A stretch of 64,000 bases of DNA from Pantoea cypripedii. GTDB lineage: Bacteria; Pseudomonadota; Gammaproteobacteria; Enterobacterales; Enterobacteriaceae. This document shows, piece by piece, positions 33,714 to 42,851 of this stretch; positions within the stretch are counted from its first letter, which is position 1; each line of letters starts with the position of its first letter. The stretch spans positions 1,959,286-2,023,285 of the forward strand of contig NZ_CP024768.1 in assembly GCF_011395035.1 (NCBI RefSeq), in the 5' to 3' direction. The position numbers and the translations under genes are program-made. Below the pieces are notes generated by a model. That model was not told where the DNA came from, did not search any database, and worked only from the letters and a program-made list of their open reading frames with translations.

Positions 33714-34760
33714 TTATTTCAGGTTGAACATACGCGCAGCGTTGCCACCCAGAATATTGGCTTTATCTTCGGCGCTGATATCCAGACCTTCGATGGTTTC
33801 AATCCCTTTGAAGAACCAGTCTTTGCGGATGGGATAGGAGCTGCCATAGAGGATATTTTTGCCACCAATCACCTTCACCGCCGCTTCCAGCTGCGCTTTA
33901 CCCCACTGCGGTGCGCCAGAAGTATCGAAGAAAATGTTGTTGCTCAGCTGCGCACGCAGGTTGCCGGTGCCGGTCTGGAAACGATCGACGGCATCGTTGA
34001 ACTGATGCTGCGGCGGAACCAGCATATCGGCGAAGGCATAAAACGCACCGCCCAGCATCGAGTGGATAAAGCGCAGGTTCGGCAGCTCATCGAACATGCC
34101 GCTGAACAGCTCGCGGCCAACCGCTGTCGCCTGGTCAACGCAGCGGCCAAACTGACGACGCTGGTTGGTGTAAGGCAGCACCGAGTTGAAATCCACCGGC
34201 AGCGGCGTGTGGTGCACCACCACCGGTACGCTCAGGTCGTTAAGGAATTTCAGGTACGGACGGAATGCGGCATCGTCGAGGTAAATCTGGCCGTAATGGG
34301 CGACGATCTGCGCGCCACGGAAACCCAGCTGATTCAGGCAACGATCCACTTCGCGCAGGCAATCTTCGGTACCCCACGGTGGCACCACCGCCAGCGCCGA
34401 CATGCGGCCTTCGCTGCGTTTCACGTATTCGGCCATGCGGGTGTTGACCTCTTTACAGGTCTCCAGATCCAGCCACTCCTGCCACACCGGCAGACGGAAA
34501 ATGGCATGATCAACCCCGGCTTTCTCCATGTCCGCCAGCTGGCTTTCCAGCGTGTATTGCCCTTCGGCATAGTTGAGGTTAACGAAGCCTTTCGGCTGCT
34601 CGATAATCAGCTGGCTCAGTTCTTTGCCTTCAATTTTCTCTACGCGGGTATGCACGCCATATTGTTTCGGCACGCAGTCGAGAAATGAATTCAGCAGCTT
34701 CTTGTCAGAAAACAGCTCGCCGGGCAGCCAGTGCATATTGGCATCGATAATCTTGCTCAT
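33714..34760 (-). CDS. Amidohydrolase-fold protein (ACMSD/decarboxylase-like) with altered metal ligands
   Basis: A 348-residue TIM-barrel protein of the amidohydrolase_2 group, which includes ACMSD and gamma-resorcylate decarboxylases. The expected first-strand DxHxH reads DANMH, so one His is Asn. A metal-type His remains in VVVHHTPL, and another is in RFIHSMLGG. The last ligand, normally Asp in GSDYP, is Ser in YGSSYPIRKDW. The protein may bind metal differently, act without it, or do a non-hydrolytic reaction. A decarboxylase role in an aromatic pathway is plausible. AAGGA precedes the ATG by 7 nt. Confidence 0.82.
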   Translation of the reverse strand: MSKIIDANMHWLPGELFSDKKLLNSFLDCVPKQYGVHTRVEKIEGKELSQLIIEQPKGFVNLNYAEGQYTLESQLADMEKAGVDHAIFRLPVWQEWLDLETCKEVNTRMAEYVKRSEGRMSALAVVPPWGTEDCLREVDRCLNQLGFRGAQIVAHYGQIYLDDAAFRPYLKFLNDLSVPVVVHHTPLPVDFNSVLPYTNQRRQFGRCVDQATAVGRELFSGMFDELPNLRFIHSMLGGAFYAFADMLVPPQHQFNDAVDRFQTGTGNLRAQLSNNIFFDTSGAPQWGKAQLEAAVKVIGGKNILYGSSYPIRKDWFFKGIETIEGLDISAEDKANILGGNAARMFNLK

Positions 34761-34794
34761 AGTCAGTTCCTTTCTGTCTCAGTTAAGGGGCAAA

Positions 34795-36081
34795 TTATTT
34801 AGGGGTGGCAAAAACCGATTTATATTTCGTCGGTTGGTCGGTCTCTTTTTCTGTCGGAATGCGCATACCGGCTTTGGCGTGGTATTCGCTGAAAATCGAC
34901 AGGGCTTCTTCATGGGGAAAGATGTTTTCGATGTCGTCGAACGGCTTACCGCCGCTGCGCTCCTCGACGATACGGCGCACCACTTCCGGGCCTTCGCCGC
35001 GTGAGGCCAGCACCAGCCAGTTCACTTTTTCGCGACGTTCCAGCTCGTAAGCCTGCAAGGCGGCAACCGGGTCATTGATGCTGGCGAGTTTCTCCGCCAC
35101 CACGCGCGCATCGACAAACGCCTGGCAAACGCTGTTGCCGCCGCGCGGGTACATGGCGTGTGCGGCGTCGCCGAGCAGGGTGATGCGACCAAACGACCAT
35201 TGCGGTAACGGGTCATGATCGATCAACGGGAACAGATAACATTCGCGGGCGTTGCGGATCATGGCGCTGACATCGAGGAAATCGAGCTGGCAGTCATCAA
35301 ACACATGTTCGATTTCCTTCACGCCGGTTTGCTGGTTCCAGTCCTCTTCGCTTTGCGGTTTCTCGTCCTGCTCAATCACCCAGTTCACCAGTTGATTGCC
35401 CTGGTCATCGACGTTGTTCTGAATCGGATAGACGATCAGCGTGCCCTGACGAATCGGGTCGCCGATGTGCAGAATGCTGCCGCCGGTTTTGAATGGCGGC
35501 ATCACAGTGACGCCGCGATACAGCGTCAGACCGGAGAAGTGGCTACGTGCGGATTCTGGCAACAATTTGCTGCGCACCACCGAACGGATACCATCTACGC
35601 CAATCACCACATCGGCACGCACGCTTTGCGGCGCATTGGGGTTTAAGCGGGTATCGAAATGGACGGTCACGCCGCTGTCATCCTGCTCGAAATGGCTGCA
35701 ACGACAGCCGAGGGTGATGGCATCAGCCCCCAGACGTTGCTGCACCGCTTTGTACAGCATCATTTGCAGATGGCCGCGATGGACAAAACGCTGGTCGTAT
35801 TCGTAGCCCATATGTTTGCCACACTGCTCGCCGAAGATTTGCTGGCCGTAGCCGGTGTAAAAAATCGATTCTTTGGCTTCCACCGAGATGTCGACAAAGG
35901 CGTCGTACAGGCCCAGCTCGGTGATTTCTTTTACTGCATATGGCTTGATGTCAACGCCAACGCCCAGCGGTTTAATCTCGGCCACGGCTTCAAACAGGCG
36001 GGGACGAAAGCCCTGCTGATGCAGGCGCAGAGCGGTTGCCAGACCGGCCGGACCGGCACCAATAATGACGATATCCAACAT
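34795..36081 (-). CDS. FAD-dependent aromatic monooxygenase (class A flavoprotein)
   Basis: A 428-residue single-component hydroxylase. The FAD/NAD(P)H motifs appear in order: GxGxxG in IIGAGPAGLATAL (residues 6-18), the DG motif GVDGIRSVVRS (about 163) and the GD motif LLGDAAHAMYPRGGNS (about 305). Relatives hydroxylate phenolic acids or phenazine carboxylates. It probably installs the hydroxyl needed before ring cleavage by the dioxygenase of the same operon. AGAGGA lies 6-8 nt before the ATG. Confidence 0.9.
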   Translation of the reverse strand: MLDIVIIGAGPAGLATALRLHQQGFRPRLFEAVAEIKPLGVGVDIKPYAVKEITELGLYDAFVDISVEAKESIFYTGYGQQIFGEQCGKHMGYEYDQRFVHRGHLQMMLYKAVQQRLGADAITLGCRCSHFEQDDSGVTVHFDTRLNPNAPQSVRADVVIGVDGIRSVVRSKLLPESARSHFSGLTLYRGVTVMPPFKTGGSILHIGDPIRQGTLIVYPIQNNVDDQGNQLVNWVIEQDEKPQSEEDWNQQTGVKEIEHVFDDCQLDFLDVSAMIRNARECYLFPLIDHDPLPQWSFGRITLLGDAAHAMYPRGGNSVCQAFVDARVVAEKLASINDPVAALQAYELERREKVNWLVLASRGEGPEVVRRIVEERSGGKPFDDIENIFPHEEALSIFSEYHAKAGMRIPTEKETDQPTKYKSVFATPK

Positions 36082-36107
36082 GATGACTTCCTCTTGTTAT
36101 TCAGAGT

Positions 36108-37334
36108 TCAACTATGACTTTTCAGGGTATTTGTTTTGAGGTCGTGCGCGGTTTGCCGCTGCACATCGCGCAGCCAGATCGGCAGTCCTGCCAGACACAC
36201 CACCAGCCCGGCGATCACCAGCAGCGCCAGTGACTGCGGGTCTTCGCTGTTCTGCGCGGCGATAAACAGCGGTGGGCCTAAGAACACGCCCACCAGCGTC
36301 AGCTGGGTGATCAGACCGCTGGTGGCACCGATGCTTTCACGTGATGGCGCAACCACCGGGGCCAGCGCCCACATGCCCACCAGCAAGCCGCTGCCAAACA
36401 TAAACACCCATGAAGCCGCGACGGACACCATAAAGCCGAGCGGCAGGGTGTAGATCGCCAGAGCAGGTGCGCCGGTCAGAACCAGCCCGACCACGCCAAT
36501 GGCGGCGGCTTTCACGCCCCGGTTAAGCATCGCGCCGACCATCAGGCAGCCGATGCCGTTACACACCATCGCCACCACGTTCCAGTGCGCGACTTCCAGC
36601 ACCGGCACGCTGTAGCGTTTGGCCAGGTAAGGGGCGAGGGTGGAGATAATGCCGGTTTGCAAAAAGGCGTCAGCACCGAATGAAATGCCCAGCAGGTAGA
36701 TCAACGGGCTTTTCAGCACGGCACGTAAGCCACGGGTACGGGAGAACTGCGCTTTTTCTTCGGCAGTGCGGCGCGGCAGACTGACGGTGGCGACAAAGGC
36801 CAGCGCCAGGGTAAGCACCGAGTGCGCCAGAAAGGCGGCACGCCAGCTGCCAAAATGTTCGGCGAGGCCCGCCGAGAGGAACGGCAACAGGAAACTGGCA
36901 GGGACAAATGTCGACCACAACGCCATCGCCATATTGCGCTGCTTGCCGGTGGTGATGCGGATCAATAGCGTCACCGCTGCCACGGCGGTGAGCACATAGC
37001 CGATACCGGTGACGATGCGTCCGGCCAGCAGCAGATTGAATGCCGGGGCGGCGACCACGCAGATATCCCCTGCCACAATCACCACGGCACCGATCAGCAA
37101 CACCACCCGGTCACCGACCCGGTCAACGATGTAGCCCGCCAGCAGCGCACCGAGGGCCACCATCAATGACGGCAGCGACATAATCAGCCCAATCTGGCTG
37201 TGTTCAAAGACATGGAACTCTTTGGCGATGGAACCTAACTCGGTGACCGCTTCACTGACGGTCATCGCCGCCATCACGCCAAGCGCATAGGCGACCAGAA
37301 TTCTGACCAGCGGATTTTGAATAAATGTACTCAC
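36108..37334 (-). CDS. MFS transporter, probable aromatic-compound uptake
   Basis: A 408-residue permease with 12 hydrophobic segments. The loop between segments 2 and 3 has GYIVDRVGDR (motif A type) and the first span follows NPLVRILVAYALGVMAAM. The frame starts at a TTG 5 codons earlier; the GTG at 37334 with GGGAG 8 nt upstream is preferred. Its place between the dioxygenase and monooxygenase genes argues for import of the pathway substrate. It could instead export a toxic intermediate. Confidence 0.88.
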   Translation of the reverse strand: MSTFIQNPLVRILVAYALGVMAAMTVSEAVTELGSIAKEFHVFEHSQIGLIMSLPSLMVALGALLAGYIVDRVGDRVVLLIGAVVIVAGDICVVAAPAFNLLLAGRIVTGIGYVLTAVAAVTLLIRITTGKQRNMAMALWSTFVPASFLLPFLSAGLAEHFGSWRAAFLAHSVLTLALAFVATVSLPRRTAEEKAQFSRTRGLRAVLKSPLIYLLGISFGADAFLQTGIISTLAPYLAKRYSVPVLEVAHWNVVAMVCNGIGCLMVGAMLNRGVKAAAIGVVGLVLTGAPALAIYTLPLGFMVSVAASWVFMFGSGLLVGMWALAPVVAPSRESIGATSGLITQLTLVGVFLGPPLFIAAQNSEDPQSLALLVIAGLVVCLAGLPIWLRDVQRQTAHDLKTNTLKSHS

Positions 37335-37397
37335 GATCCTTTCTCCCAATGGCTGATTTCATAAAATGCTCAGGTTTACCGCAGAGGGCCGGTACCC

Positions 37398-38411
37398 CTA
37401 ACCATCATTGGCAAGGGCGAGAAAGCGCTCCAGCGTGGGCGGATCGACGGGGACTTCCGGCTGAATAACCGGGACGTGGGCGAAAGGCGTTGCTTCGGTG
37501 AACCATTTGTTCTGTGCCGGTAATCCCCACTGATCGGCGCGTTTGGGATCGGCCAGATTCCAGCCGAGGGCCGGTTCGAGGTCGATATGCTGGTAATGGG
37601 TATTAAACAGCTCGATACGGTGCCCATCGGGATCGCGGAAGTAGACAAACAACGCACCGCTGATACCGTGGCGGCCTGGGCCGCGTTCGAGTTGCGGTGC
37701 GTACCCCAGTGCCCCGGCCACATCGCAGGCACGGATCATGTCGTTGGTATCGGGCAGGGTGTAGGCGAAATGGTGCAGGCGCGGCCCGGGTCCCTGGGTA
37801 AAAACGATGTCGTGGGGATTGCCCTTACGTTGCAGCCAGACGCCCCACAAATGCTGATCCTGCTCAACCTGAGACCAGGTGTATTCACTGACGCGAAAAC
37901 CCAGCGGCTGATAGAACGACCACGCCTGGCGCACATCGCTGGTCTGGAGCTGGTAATGATCGAGACGCTGGGCGCTGGCACCACGATAATGCTGATACTG
38001 CTTCAGCATCCGCTCACACGACTCCATTGAGGCGCAGAACTCCAGCGGTACGCCGACGTTGTCAGTGACATGCAGGGTTAATCCCTGATAAGGCACCTCC
38101 ACCACGGCGGTTTCCCGGCCCTGTGAGGCAAAATACGCTTCCGCTTTATGGATATCGTCATCGTTACGTACCCGCATCCCGATCCGGGTGCAGTGGGTAT
38201 CCAGCGATTTTTTCAACACCAGGCTGTGATGCCCGCGTTCTTCCAGACCGCGCAGATACACGCTGGAATCATCCTCGTCACTGACCACCAATCCGATGAG
38301 ATCGGTATAGAACTGTTTGCTGACCTCAAGGTCGCGAACGTTCAGGACAACATGACTGGCACGCGTCACGTTGAAAGGTGGCTCCAGAACCAACTCGTCG
38401 ATCTGTGGCAT
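37398..38411 (-). CDS. hpaD: Homoprotocatechuate 2,3-dioxygenase-like, type I extradiol
   Basis: A 337-residue vicinal-oxygen-chelate dioxygenase with two domains. Counting from the ATG, the active-site residues known from Brevibacterium HPCD recur: His152 and His214 with Glu267 as the iron triad, His200 as acid/base, and Trp192, Arg243, His248 and Tyr257 around the substrate. Arg243 and His248 bind the substrate carboxylate in HPCD, so the catechol cleaved here probably carries an acidic side chain, such as 3,4-dihydroxyphenylacetate. It is the first gene of the minus-strand operon, about 60 bp after the bipartite operator motif. The E. coli HpaD is an unrelated type II enzyme. Confidence 0.88.
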   Translation of the reverse strand: MPQIDELVLEPPFNVTRASHVVLNVRDLEVSKQFYTDLIGLVVSDEDDSSVYLRGLEERGHHSLVLKKSLDTHCTRIGMRVRNDDDIHKAEAYFASQGRETAVVEVPYQGLTLHVTDNVGVPLEFCASMESCERMLKQYQHYRGASAQRLDHYQLQTSDVRQAWSFYQPLGFRVSEYTWSQVEQDQHLWGVWLQRKGNPHDIVFTQGPGPRLHHFAYTLPDTNDMIRACDVAGALGYAPQLERGPGRHGISGALFVYFRDPDGHRIELFNTHYQHIDLEPALGWNLADPKRADQWGLPAQNKWFTEATPFAHVPVIQPEVPVDPPTLERFLALANDG

Positions 38412-38469
38412 GGGTATGTTCTCTCTTTCAGATTAAACAAAGGGTAGCGCTGTTGTAATAAATTTAGAT

Positions 38470-38491
38470 ATATCGTGTTAATAGATATATC
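38470..38491. promoter_or_regulatory. Bipartite 22-bp motif before the ring-cleavage operon (putative PadR operator)
   Basis: ATATCGT-N6-AGATATATC lies 59 bp before the dioxygenase start. The left half extends to AGATATATC, so two copies of that 9-mer are spaced 17 bp apart. It is identical in its specified bases and spacing to the copy at 24823. The 360-bp gap 38412-38771 otherwise holds only the repeat at 38570 and the leader of the hydrolase gene. Confidence 0.7.
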
Positions 38492-38569
38492 TCATAATGT
38501 TGCCGCGATTGGCGATCGAGCGCACAGTTTGGAGGGAAAATTTTTGCAGGACGCAGGTGCGGATTTTTT

Positions 38570-38632
38570 GCGCAATAAATTGCGCCGCTACGGGCGGTGC
38601 AGGGTTTGGTAGCGGCGCGATTTATCGCGCGG
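38570..38632. repeat. Intergenic palindromic repeat, family 1 (paired units, outward)
   Basis: GCGCAATAAATTGCGCCGCTACGG-type and TAGCGGCGCGATTTATCGCGC-type units lie back to back with about 16 bp between them. They separate the divergent dioxygenase operon and the secreted hydrolase gene. Confidence 0.88.
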
Positions 38633-38771
38633 TTTTGTATCGCACTGTATCTGCGCCGCTCACCAATACATCGCGAGGCAAAAAACCGGGTTGTCAGAAA
38701 CAACCCCAATACATCGGCATGGTGTTATGTAGGCGTTGTCACTCATCAATCAAATTTCTGGAGATACCGCC

Positions 38772-39770
38772 ATGTTTCGTAAACCATTGCTGGCTACATT
38801 GATCACCGCGACTGCCCTGTTTGCTGCCACCCATGCCGCTGCGGCAACCCCGACAGAAGCCGATTATGCGCAGGCGTTTCATACCATCCATCAGGTGAAA
38901 GCCGGGGTGCTGAACGTTGGCTATGTCGATATCGGTCCGCGTGACGGGCAGGCGGTGATTCTGCTGCATGGCTGGCCTTACGACATCAACAGCTACGCCA
39001 GCGTTGCGCCACAACTGGCGGCGCGGGGTTATCGCGTAATCGTGCCGTATCTGCGCGGTTATGGTTCCACCCGTTTTCTGTCGGCCAGCACGCCGCGTAA
39101 TGGACAACCCTCAGCGCTGGCCGCTGACACGGTGGCGCTGATGGATGCGCTGGGCATTAAACAGGCGGTGTTCGCCGGTTTTGACTGGGGCGCACGTACG
39201 GCGGATATCGTGGCGGCACTGTGGCCGGAGCGGGTGAAATCGCTGGTTTCCGTAAGCGGTTATTTGATCAGCAGCCAGCAGATTGGTGAAAAACCGCTGC
39301 CGCCACAGGCCGAGCTGCAATGGTGGTATCAGTTCTATTTCGCCACTGAACGTGGCCGTGAAGGTTATGCGAAAAATACCCATGATTTCGCCAAATTAAT
39401 CTGGCAGCAGGCTTCTCCTGGCTGGAAATTCAGTGATGCCACATTTAACCAAAGCGCCCAGGCGCTGGATAATCCGGACCAGGTTGCCGTCACCGTCAGC
39501 AATTACCGCTGGCGTATCGGGCAGGAGAAAGGCGAACCACAATACGCGGCGTATGAGAAAAAACTGGCCACGCTGCCGGTCATCAGCGTACCGACCATTA
39601 CCATTGAAGGGGATAACAACGGCGCGCCGCATCCGGCCCCGGCAGCTTATCGGGCAAAATTCAGCGGCAAATATGAACATCGCACCTTTAGCGGCAATAT
39701 CGGACACAATCCACCGGCAGAAGATCCGCAGGATTTTGTCAAAGCGGTGGTTGATGCCGCAAAGATGTGA
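38772..39770 (+). CDS. Secreted alpha/beta hydrolase (epoxide hydrolase-like)
   Basis: A 332-residue hydrolase with a Sec signal peptide (cleavage near HAAAA). The oxyanion motif is LHGWPYD and the nucleophile elbow reads GFDWGA with Asp138, as in epoxide hydrolases and haloalkane dehalogenases rather than Ser hydrolases. The catalytic His is likely in GNIGHNPP near the C terminus. GGAG lies 8 nt before the ATG at 38772; the frame extends 12 codons upstream without support. It is monocistronic with a terminator behind it. Confidence 0.88.
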   Translation: MFRKPLLATLITATALFAATHAAAATPTEADYAQAFHTIHQVKAGVLNVGYVDIGPRDGQAVILLHGWPYDINSYASVAPQLAARGYRVIVPYLRGYGSTRFLSASTPRNGQPSALAADTVALMDALGIKQAVFAGFDWGARTADIVAALWPERVKSLVSVSGYLISSQQIGEKPLPPQAELQWWYQFYFATERGREGYAKNTHDFAKLIWQQASPGWKFSDATFNQSAQALDNPDQVAVTVSNYRWRIGQEKGEPQYAAYEKKLATLPVISVPTITIEGDNNGAPHPAPAAYRAKFSGKYEHRTFSGNIGHNPPAEDPQDFVKAVVDAAKM

Positions 39771-39794
39771 TTTTGTGGTAATAATTTGTTTTCG

Positions 39795-39821
39795 GACCGG
39801 TATTTTGTACCGGTCTTTTTT
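39795..39821 (+). terminator. Intrinsic terminator
   Basis: Stem GACCGGTA (39795-39802) and TACCGGTC (39808-39815) with a 5-nt loop and T6. It separates the hydrolase gene from the two-component operon. Confidence 0.93.
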
Positions 39822-39861
39822 GCATTCATCCTTTTGACCTGACTGATGACAGGAGGTTGTT

Positions 39862-40602
39862 TTGGAGCATATTGATCACATCCTGGTTGTTGATGATGAC
39901 CGGGATATCCGCGAACTGGTCACCGACTATCTGATTAAATCCGGCTATCGCGCCACCGGGGCGGCCAATGGCCGGGAAATGCGTGCGCTGCTGGCGGCCA
40001 ATGCGGTGGACCTGGTGGTGCTGGACATTATGATGCCCGGCGACGATGGCCTGACCTTATGTCGTCAGTTACGCAGCGACCCGCAACGTAACCTGCCGAT
40101 TCTGATGCTGACCGCACGCAGTGAAGACAGCGACCGTATTCTCGGGCTGGAGATGGGCGCAGATGATTATCTGATCAAACCCTTTGTGGCGCGTGAGCTG
40201 CTGGCTCGGATCAAAGCGATTCTGCGCCGCACCCGCGCCTTGCCGCCCAATCTGCAAATTACCGAGACCGGTCGCCTGATTGCCTTTGGTGACTGGCAGC
40301 TGGATACCTCGGCGCGTCATCTGCTGGATAACGAAGGGGTGATTGTGGCGCTGAGCGGGGCAGAATATCGCTTGCTGCGCGTCTTTCTCGATCATCCCCA
40401 GCGGGTATTAACGCGCGACCAGCTACTTAACCTGACGCAGGGACGTGAGGCCGAGTTGTTCGAACGCTCGATTGATTTGCTGGTCAGCCGCTTGCGTCAG
40501 CGTTTACGCGAGGATGCGCGCGAACCCGCCTACATTAAAACGATCCGCAGCGAAGGTTATGTGCTGGCATCGCCGGTGATGATCAAAGAGGTCAATCTAT
40601 GA
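39862..40602 (+). CDS. OmpR-family response regulator
   Basis: A 246-residue regulator. The receiver domain has the acidic pair (DDD at 11-13), phospho-acceptor Asp55 in VVLDIMMPG, Thr/Lys switch residues in MLTAR and LIKPF. The C-terminal winged helix (about 140-238) contains LSGAEYRLLRVFLDHPQRVLTRDQLL and the ending YIKTIRSEGYVL. It starts at TTG: no ATG or GTG is suitable, and a perfect AGGAGG lies 5 nt upstream. It overlaps the kinase gene by 4 nt. Confidence 0.95.
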   Translation: MEHIDHILVVDDDRDIRELVTDYLIKSGYRATGAANGREMRALLAANAVDLVVLDIMMPGDDGLTLCRQLRSDPQRNLPILMLTARSEDSDRILGLEMGADDYLIKPFVARELLARIKAILRRTRALPPNLQITETGRLIAFGDWQLDTSARHLLDNEGVIVALSGAEYRLLRVFLDHPQRVLTRDQLLNLTQGREAELFERSIDLLVSRLRQRLREDAREPAYIKTIRSEGYVLASPVMIKEVNL

Positions 40603-41894
40603 GGCTCTGGCCGCGTTCGTTGTTGTCCCGGCTGGTGCTGATTGTCCTGCTGGGACTGGTGCTGGCGAACGGGATGACGGTGGTCAGCCTGATGATTGAG
40701 CGCATGAGCAGCGCCAAAACCGTGATGCTCGGCAACCTGGAATATGATGTCGCCACCAGCGTGGCGATTCTTGATCACCTCCCGCCCTCAGAGCGGCCAG
40801 GCTGGCTGGCAAAACTGGCGCGCGGCAATTATCGCTATCAACTGTCGGCAGGACAGGCTGGCCCCTGGCCGGACAGCTGGCGTACCCGCGATGCCATCCG
40901 CTCGCTCCAGCAGACGCTCGGTGGACACTATCCCTTAACCTTCAGCAACATTCCCGGCCCGAAGTTACATATTCAGGCCCATATTACGTTGCATGATGGC
41001 GCACCGCTGACGCTGGATCTGTGGCCGCGGATGCCCCCCATTGCCCGCTGGCTACCAGTGGTGTTGTTTGCTCAGCTGGTGCTGCTGGCCTTCTGTGCCT
41101 GGATCGCGGTGCGGCAGGTGGTGCGGCCTTTTATGCGCTTCACCGAGGCGGTTGAAGGGCTGAAACCCACCCGTGCCAGCATCATGCCTGAAAGCGGCCC
41201 GGCGGAAGTACAGCAGGCGGCACGTGCCTTTAACGCCATGCAGCTACGCATCCAGGATCATCTTAAGGAAAGGGCGCAGATTCTGGCCGCCATTTCTCAT
41301 GATCTGCAAACCCCCATTACCCGCATGAAGCTGCGTGTCGAAATGTCGGAACAGCCGGAGCTGCGCGACAAGCTGCTGGGCGATTTAGATAATATGAGCC
41401 GCCTGGTGCGTGAAGGTATCGATTATGCGCGTTCGGCGCAGATACCGGATGAAACGCCACAGCGGGTGAGCCTCAACGCATTTCTCGATAGCATCGCCTG
41501 CGACTATCAGGATGTCGGCAAAGCCGTGACCTTTTTGCCCTGTAGCGGCACAGATAACTTTCACATTCGCCAGCAGGCGCTACGCCGCGTCATGACCAAC
41601 CTGATCGATAATGCCCTGAAATTTGGTCATCAGGCCGAGGTGCTGCTGCTGAACCGCGCGGATGGCACGATGGTCATCCATGTGCGTGATAACGGGCCGG
41701 GTATCCCGGAAGCGGAGCTGGATGCGGTACTGGAACCGTTCTACCGCGTCGAGAATTCACGCAATCGTCACACCGGCGGCACCGGATTGGGACTGGCTAT
41801 CGCCGCGCAGTTGGTCAGCCAGATGGCCGGTAGCCTGAAACTGAGCAACCGTCCGCAGGGTGGGCTTGATGTGCAGGTCATGCTGCGAGGGTAA
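40599..41894 (+). CDS. Sensor histidine kinase (EnvZ-like architecture)
   Basis: A 431-residue inner-membrane kinase: two membrane spans (about 10-30 and 148-168) around a 115-residue periplasmic sensor, a HAMP segment after RQVVRPFMRF, the H-box AAISHDLQTPITR with His234, the N-box TNLIDNALKFG, G1 DNGPGIP and G2 GGTGLGLAIA. Its ATG overlaps the regulator stop (ATGA). The signal is unknown; the two flanking genes encode secreted hydrolases, which may or may not be targets. Confidence 0.94.
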   Translation: MRLWPRSLLSRLVLIVLLGLVLANGMTVVSLMIERMSSAKTVMLGNLEYDVATSVAILDHLPPSERPGWLAKLARGNYRYQLSAGQAGPWPDSWRTRDAIRSLQQTLGGHYPLTFSNIPGPKLHIQAHITLHDGAPLTLDLWPRMPPIARWLPVVLFAQLVLLAFCAWIAVRQVVRPFMRFTEAVEGLKPTRASIMPESGPAEVQQAARAFNAMQLRIQDHLKERAQILAAISHDLQTPITRMKLRVEMSEQPELRDKLLGDLDNMSRLVREGIDYARSAQIPDETPQRVSLNAFLDSIACDYQDVGKAVTFLPCSGTDNFHIRQQALRRVMTNLIDNALKFGHQAEVLLLNRADGTMVIHVRDNGPGIPEAELDAVLEPFYRVENSRNRHTGGTGLGLAIAAQLVSQMAGSLKLSNRPQGGLDVQVMLRG

Positions 41895-42060
41895 CAACGT
41901 GACCCTTTTGTAGCCTTATGTATCAACACCACCCCGGGATATGTGAGGAGACAAAAAGGGGGGATGACGGAAACGTTGTGAATACATCCGTTGGGTTAAA
42001 TAAGCGCACTGCCAGATAACGCAGTAGTGCATTCACCCCATCATATTCACGAGGTTCCCG

Positions 42061-42831
42061 ATGAAAAAGTTTCTGTTTAGTGCCCTTGCCGCCGTCACAC
42101 TTACGGCTTCTTTTACTGCTCTCGCCGCCCAGCAAAATCCGCCGGTCAACACCGTGGTGCTGGTGCACGGTGCCTTTGCGGACGGCAGTAGCTGGAATCG
42201 GGTGATACCGCTGCTGCAATCTCACCACATTAACGTGATTGCGGTGCAACTGCCGCTGACCTCCTTACAGGATGACGTCGCCGCCACTCAGCGTGCCATT
42301 GCCCGCGCCCCGGGTGATGTGGTGCTGGTGGGGCATTCGTGGGGTGGCACGGTTATCACCGAAGCAGGTAACAATCCGCATGTGAAAGGTCTGGTCTATG
42401 TCGCCGCCTTCGCGCCTTCCGCCGGACAATCGACCGGCGATCTGGCAGGAAGCTACCCATCCCCGCCAGGCAGCGCCGGTATTGCCAAAACGCCGGACGG
42501 TTTCCTCTACCTGCCAGCGCCAACGGTGGCGAAGGATTTCGCGCAGGATGCGCCCGCCAGCCAGCAAAAACTTCTCGCCGTGACGCAGGGACCGATTCGC
42601 GCCGCGGCCTTTGGTGACAAAGTCAGCCACGCGGCCTGGATGCAAAAACCGAGCTGGTATCTGGTTAGCACGGAAGACCGGATGATTAACCCTGATCTGG
42701 AACGGGCCATGGCGCAGCAAATCCACGCCAGCGTCAGCAGCGTAGCGGCCAGCCATACCTCAATGCTGAGTCACCCGACTACTGTCGCGCAGGTTATTAC
42801 CCGTGCCGTTGACGGCGTGAACGCTCAATAA
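42061..42831 (+). CDS. Secreted alpha/beta hydrolase (Ser nucleophile)
   Basis: A 256-residue periplasmic or exported hydrolase with a clear signal peptide (MKKFLFSALAAVTLTASFTALAA). The oxyanion motif VLVHGAFADGSSW and nucleophile GHSWGG are typical of EstC/salicylate esterase-like proteins; Asp in STEDRMI and His in ASHTSMLS complete the triad. GAGG precedes the ATG by about 7 nt. It is 20 nt upstream of the DipZ-like gene and probably cotranscribed. The substrate is unknown. Confidence 0.9.
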   Translation: MKKFLFSALAAVTLTASFTALAAQQNPPVNTVVLVHGAFADGSSWNRVIPLLQSHHINVIAVQLPLTSLQDDVAATQRAIARAPGDVVLVGHSWGGTVITEAGNNPHVKGLVYVAAFAPSAGQSTGDLAGSYPSPPGSAGIAKTPDGFLYLPAPTVAKDFAQDAPASQQKLLAVTQGPIRAAAFGDKVSHAAWMQKPSWYLVSTEDRMINPDLERAMAQQIHASVSSVAASHTSMLSHPTTVAQVITRAVDGVNAQ

Positions 42832-42851
42832 TCACTCTCTGGAGGTTAGCT

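Noticed and set aside
33666..34688. A 340-codon plus-strand frame opposite the amidohydrolase-fold gene
   Set aside because: Shadow of a conserved gene in a tight minus-strand operon; composition typical of antisense.
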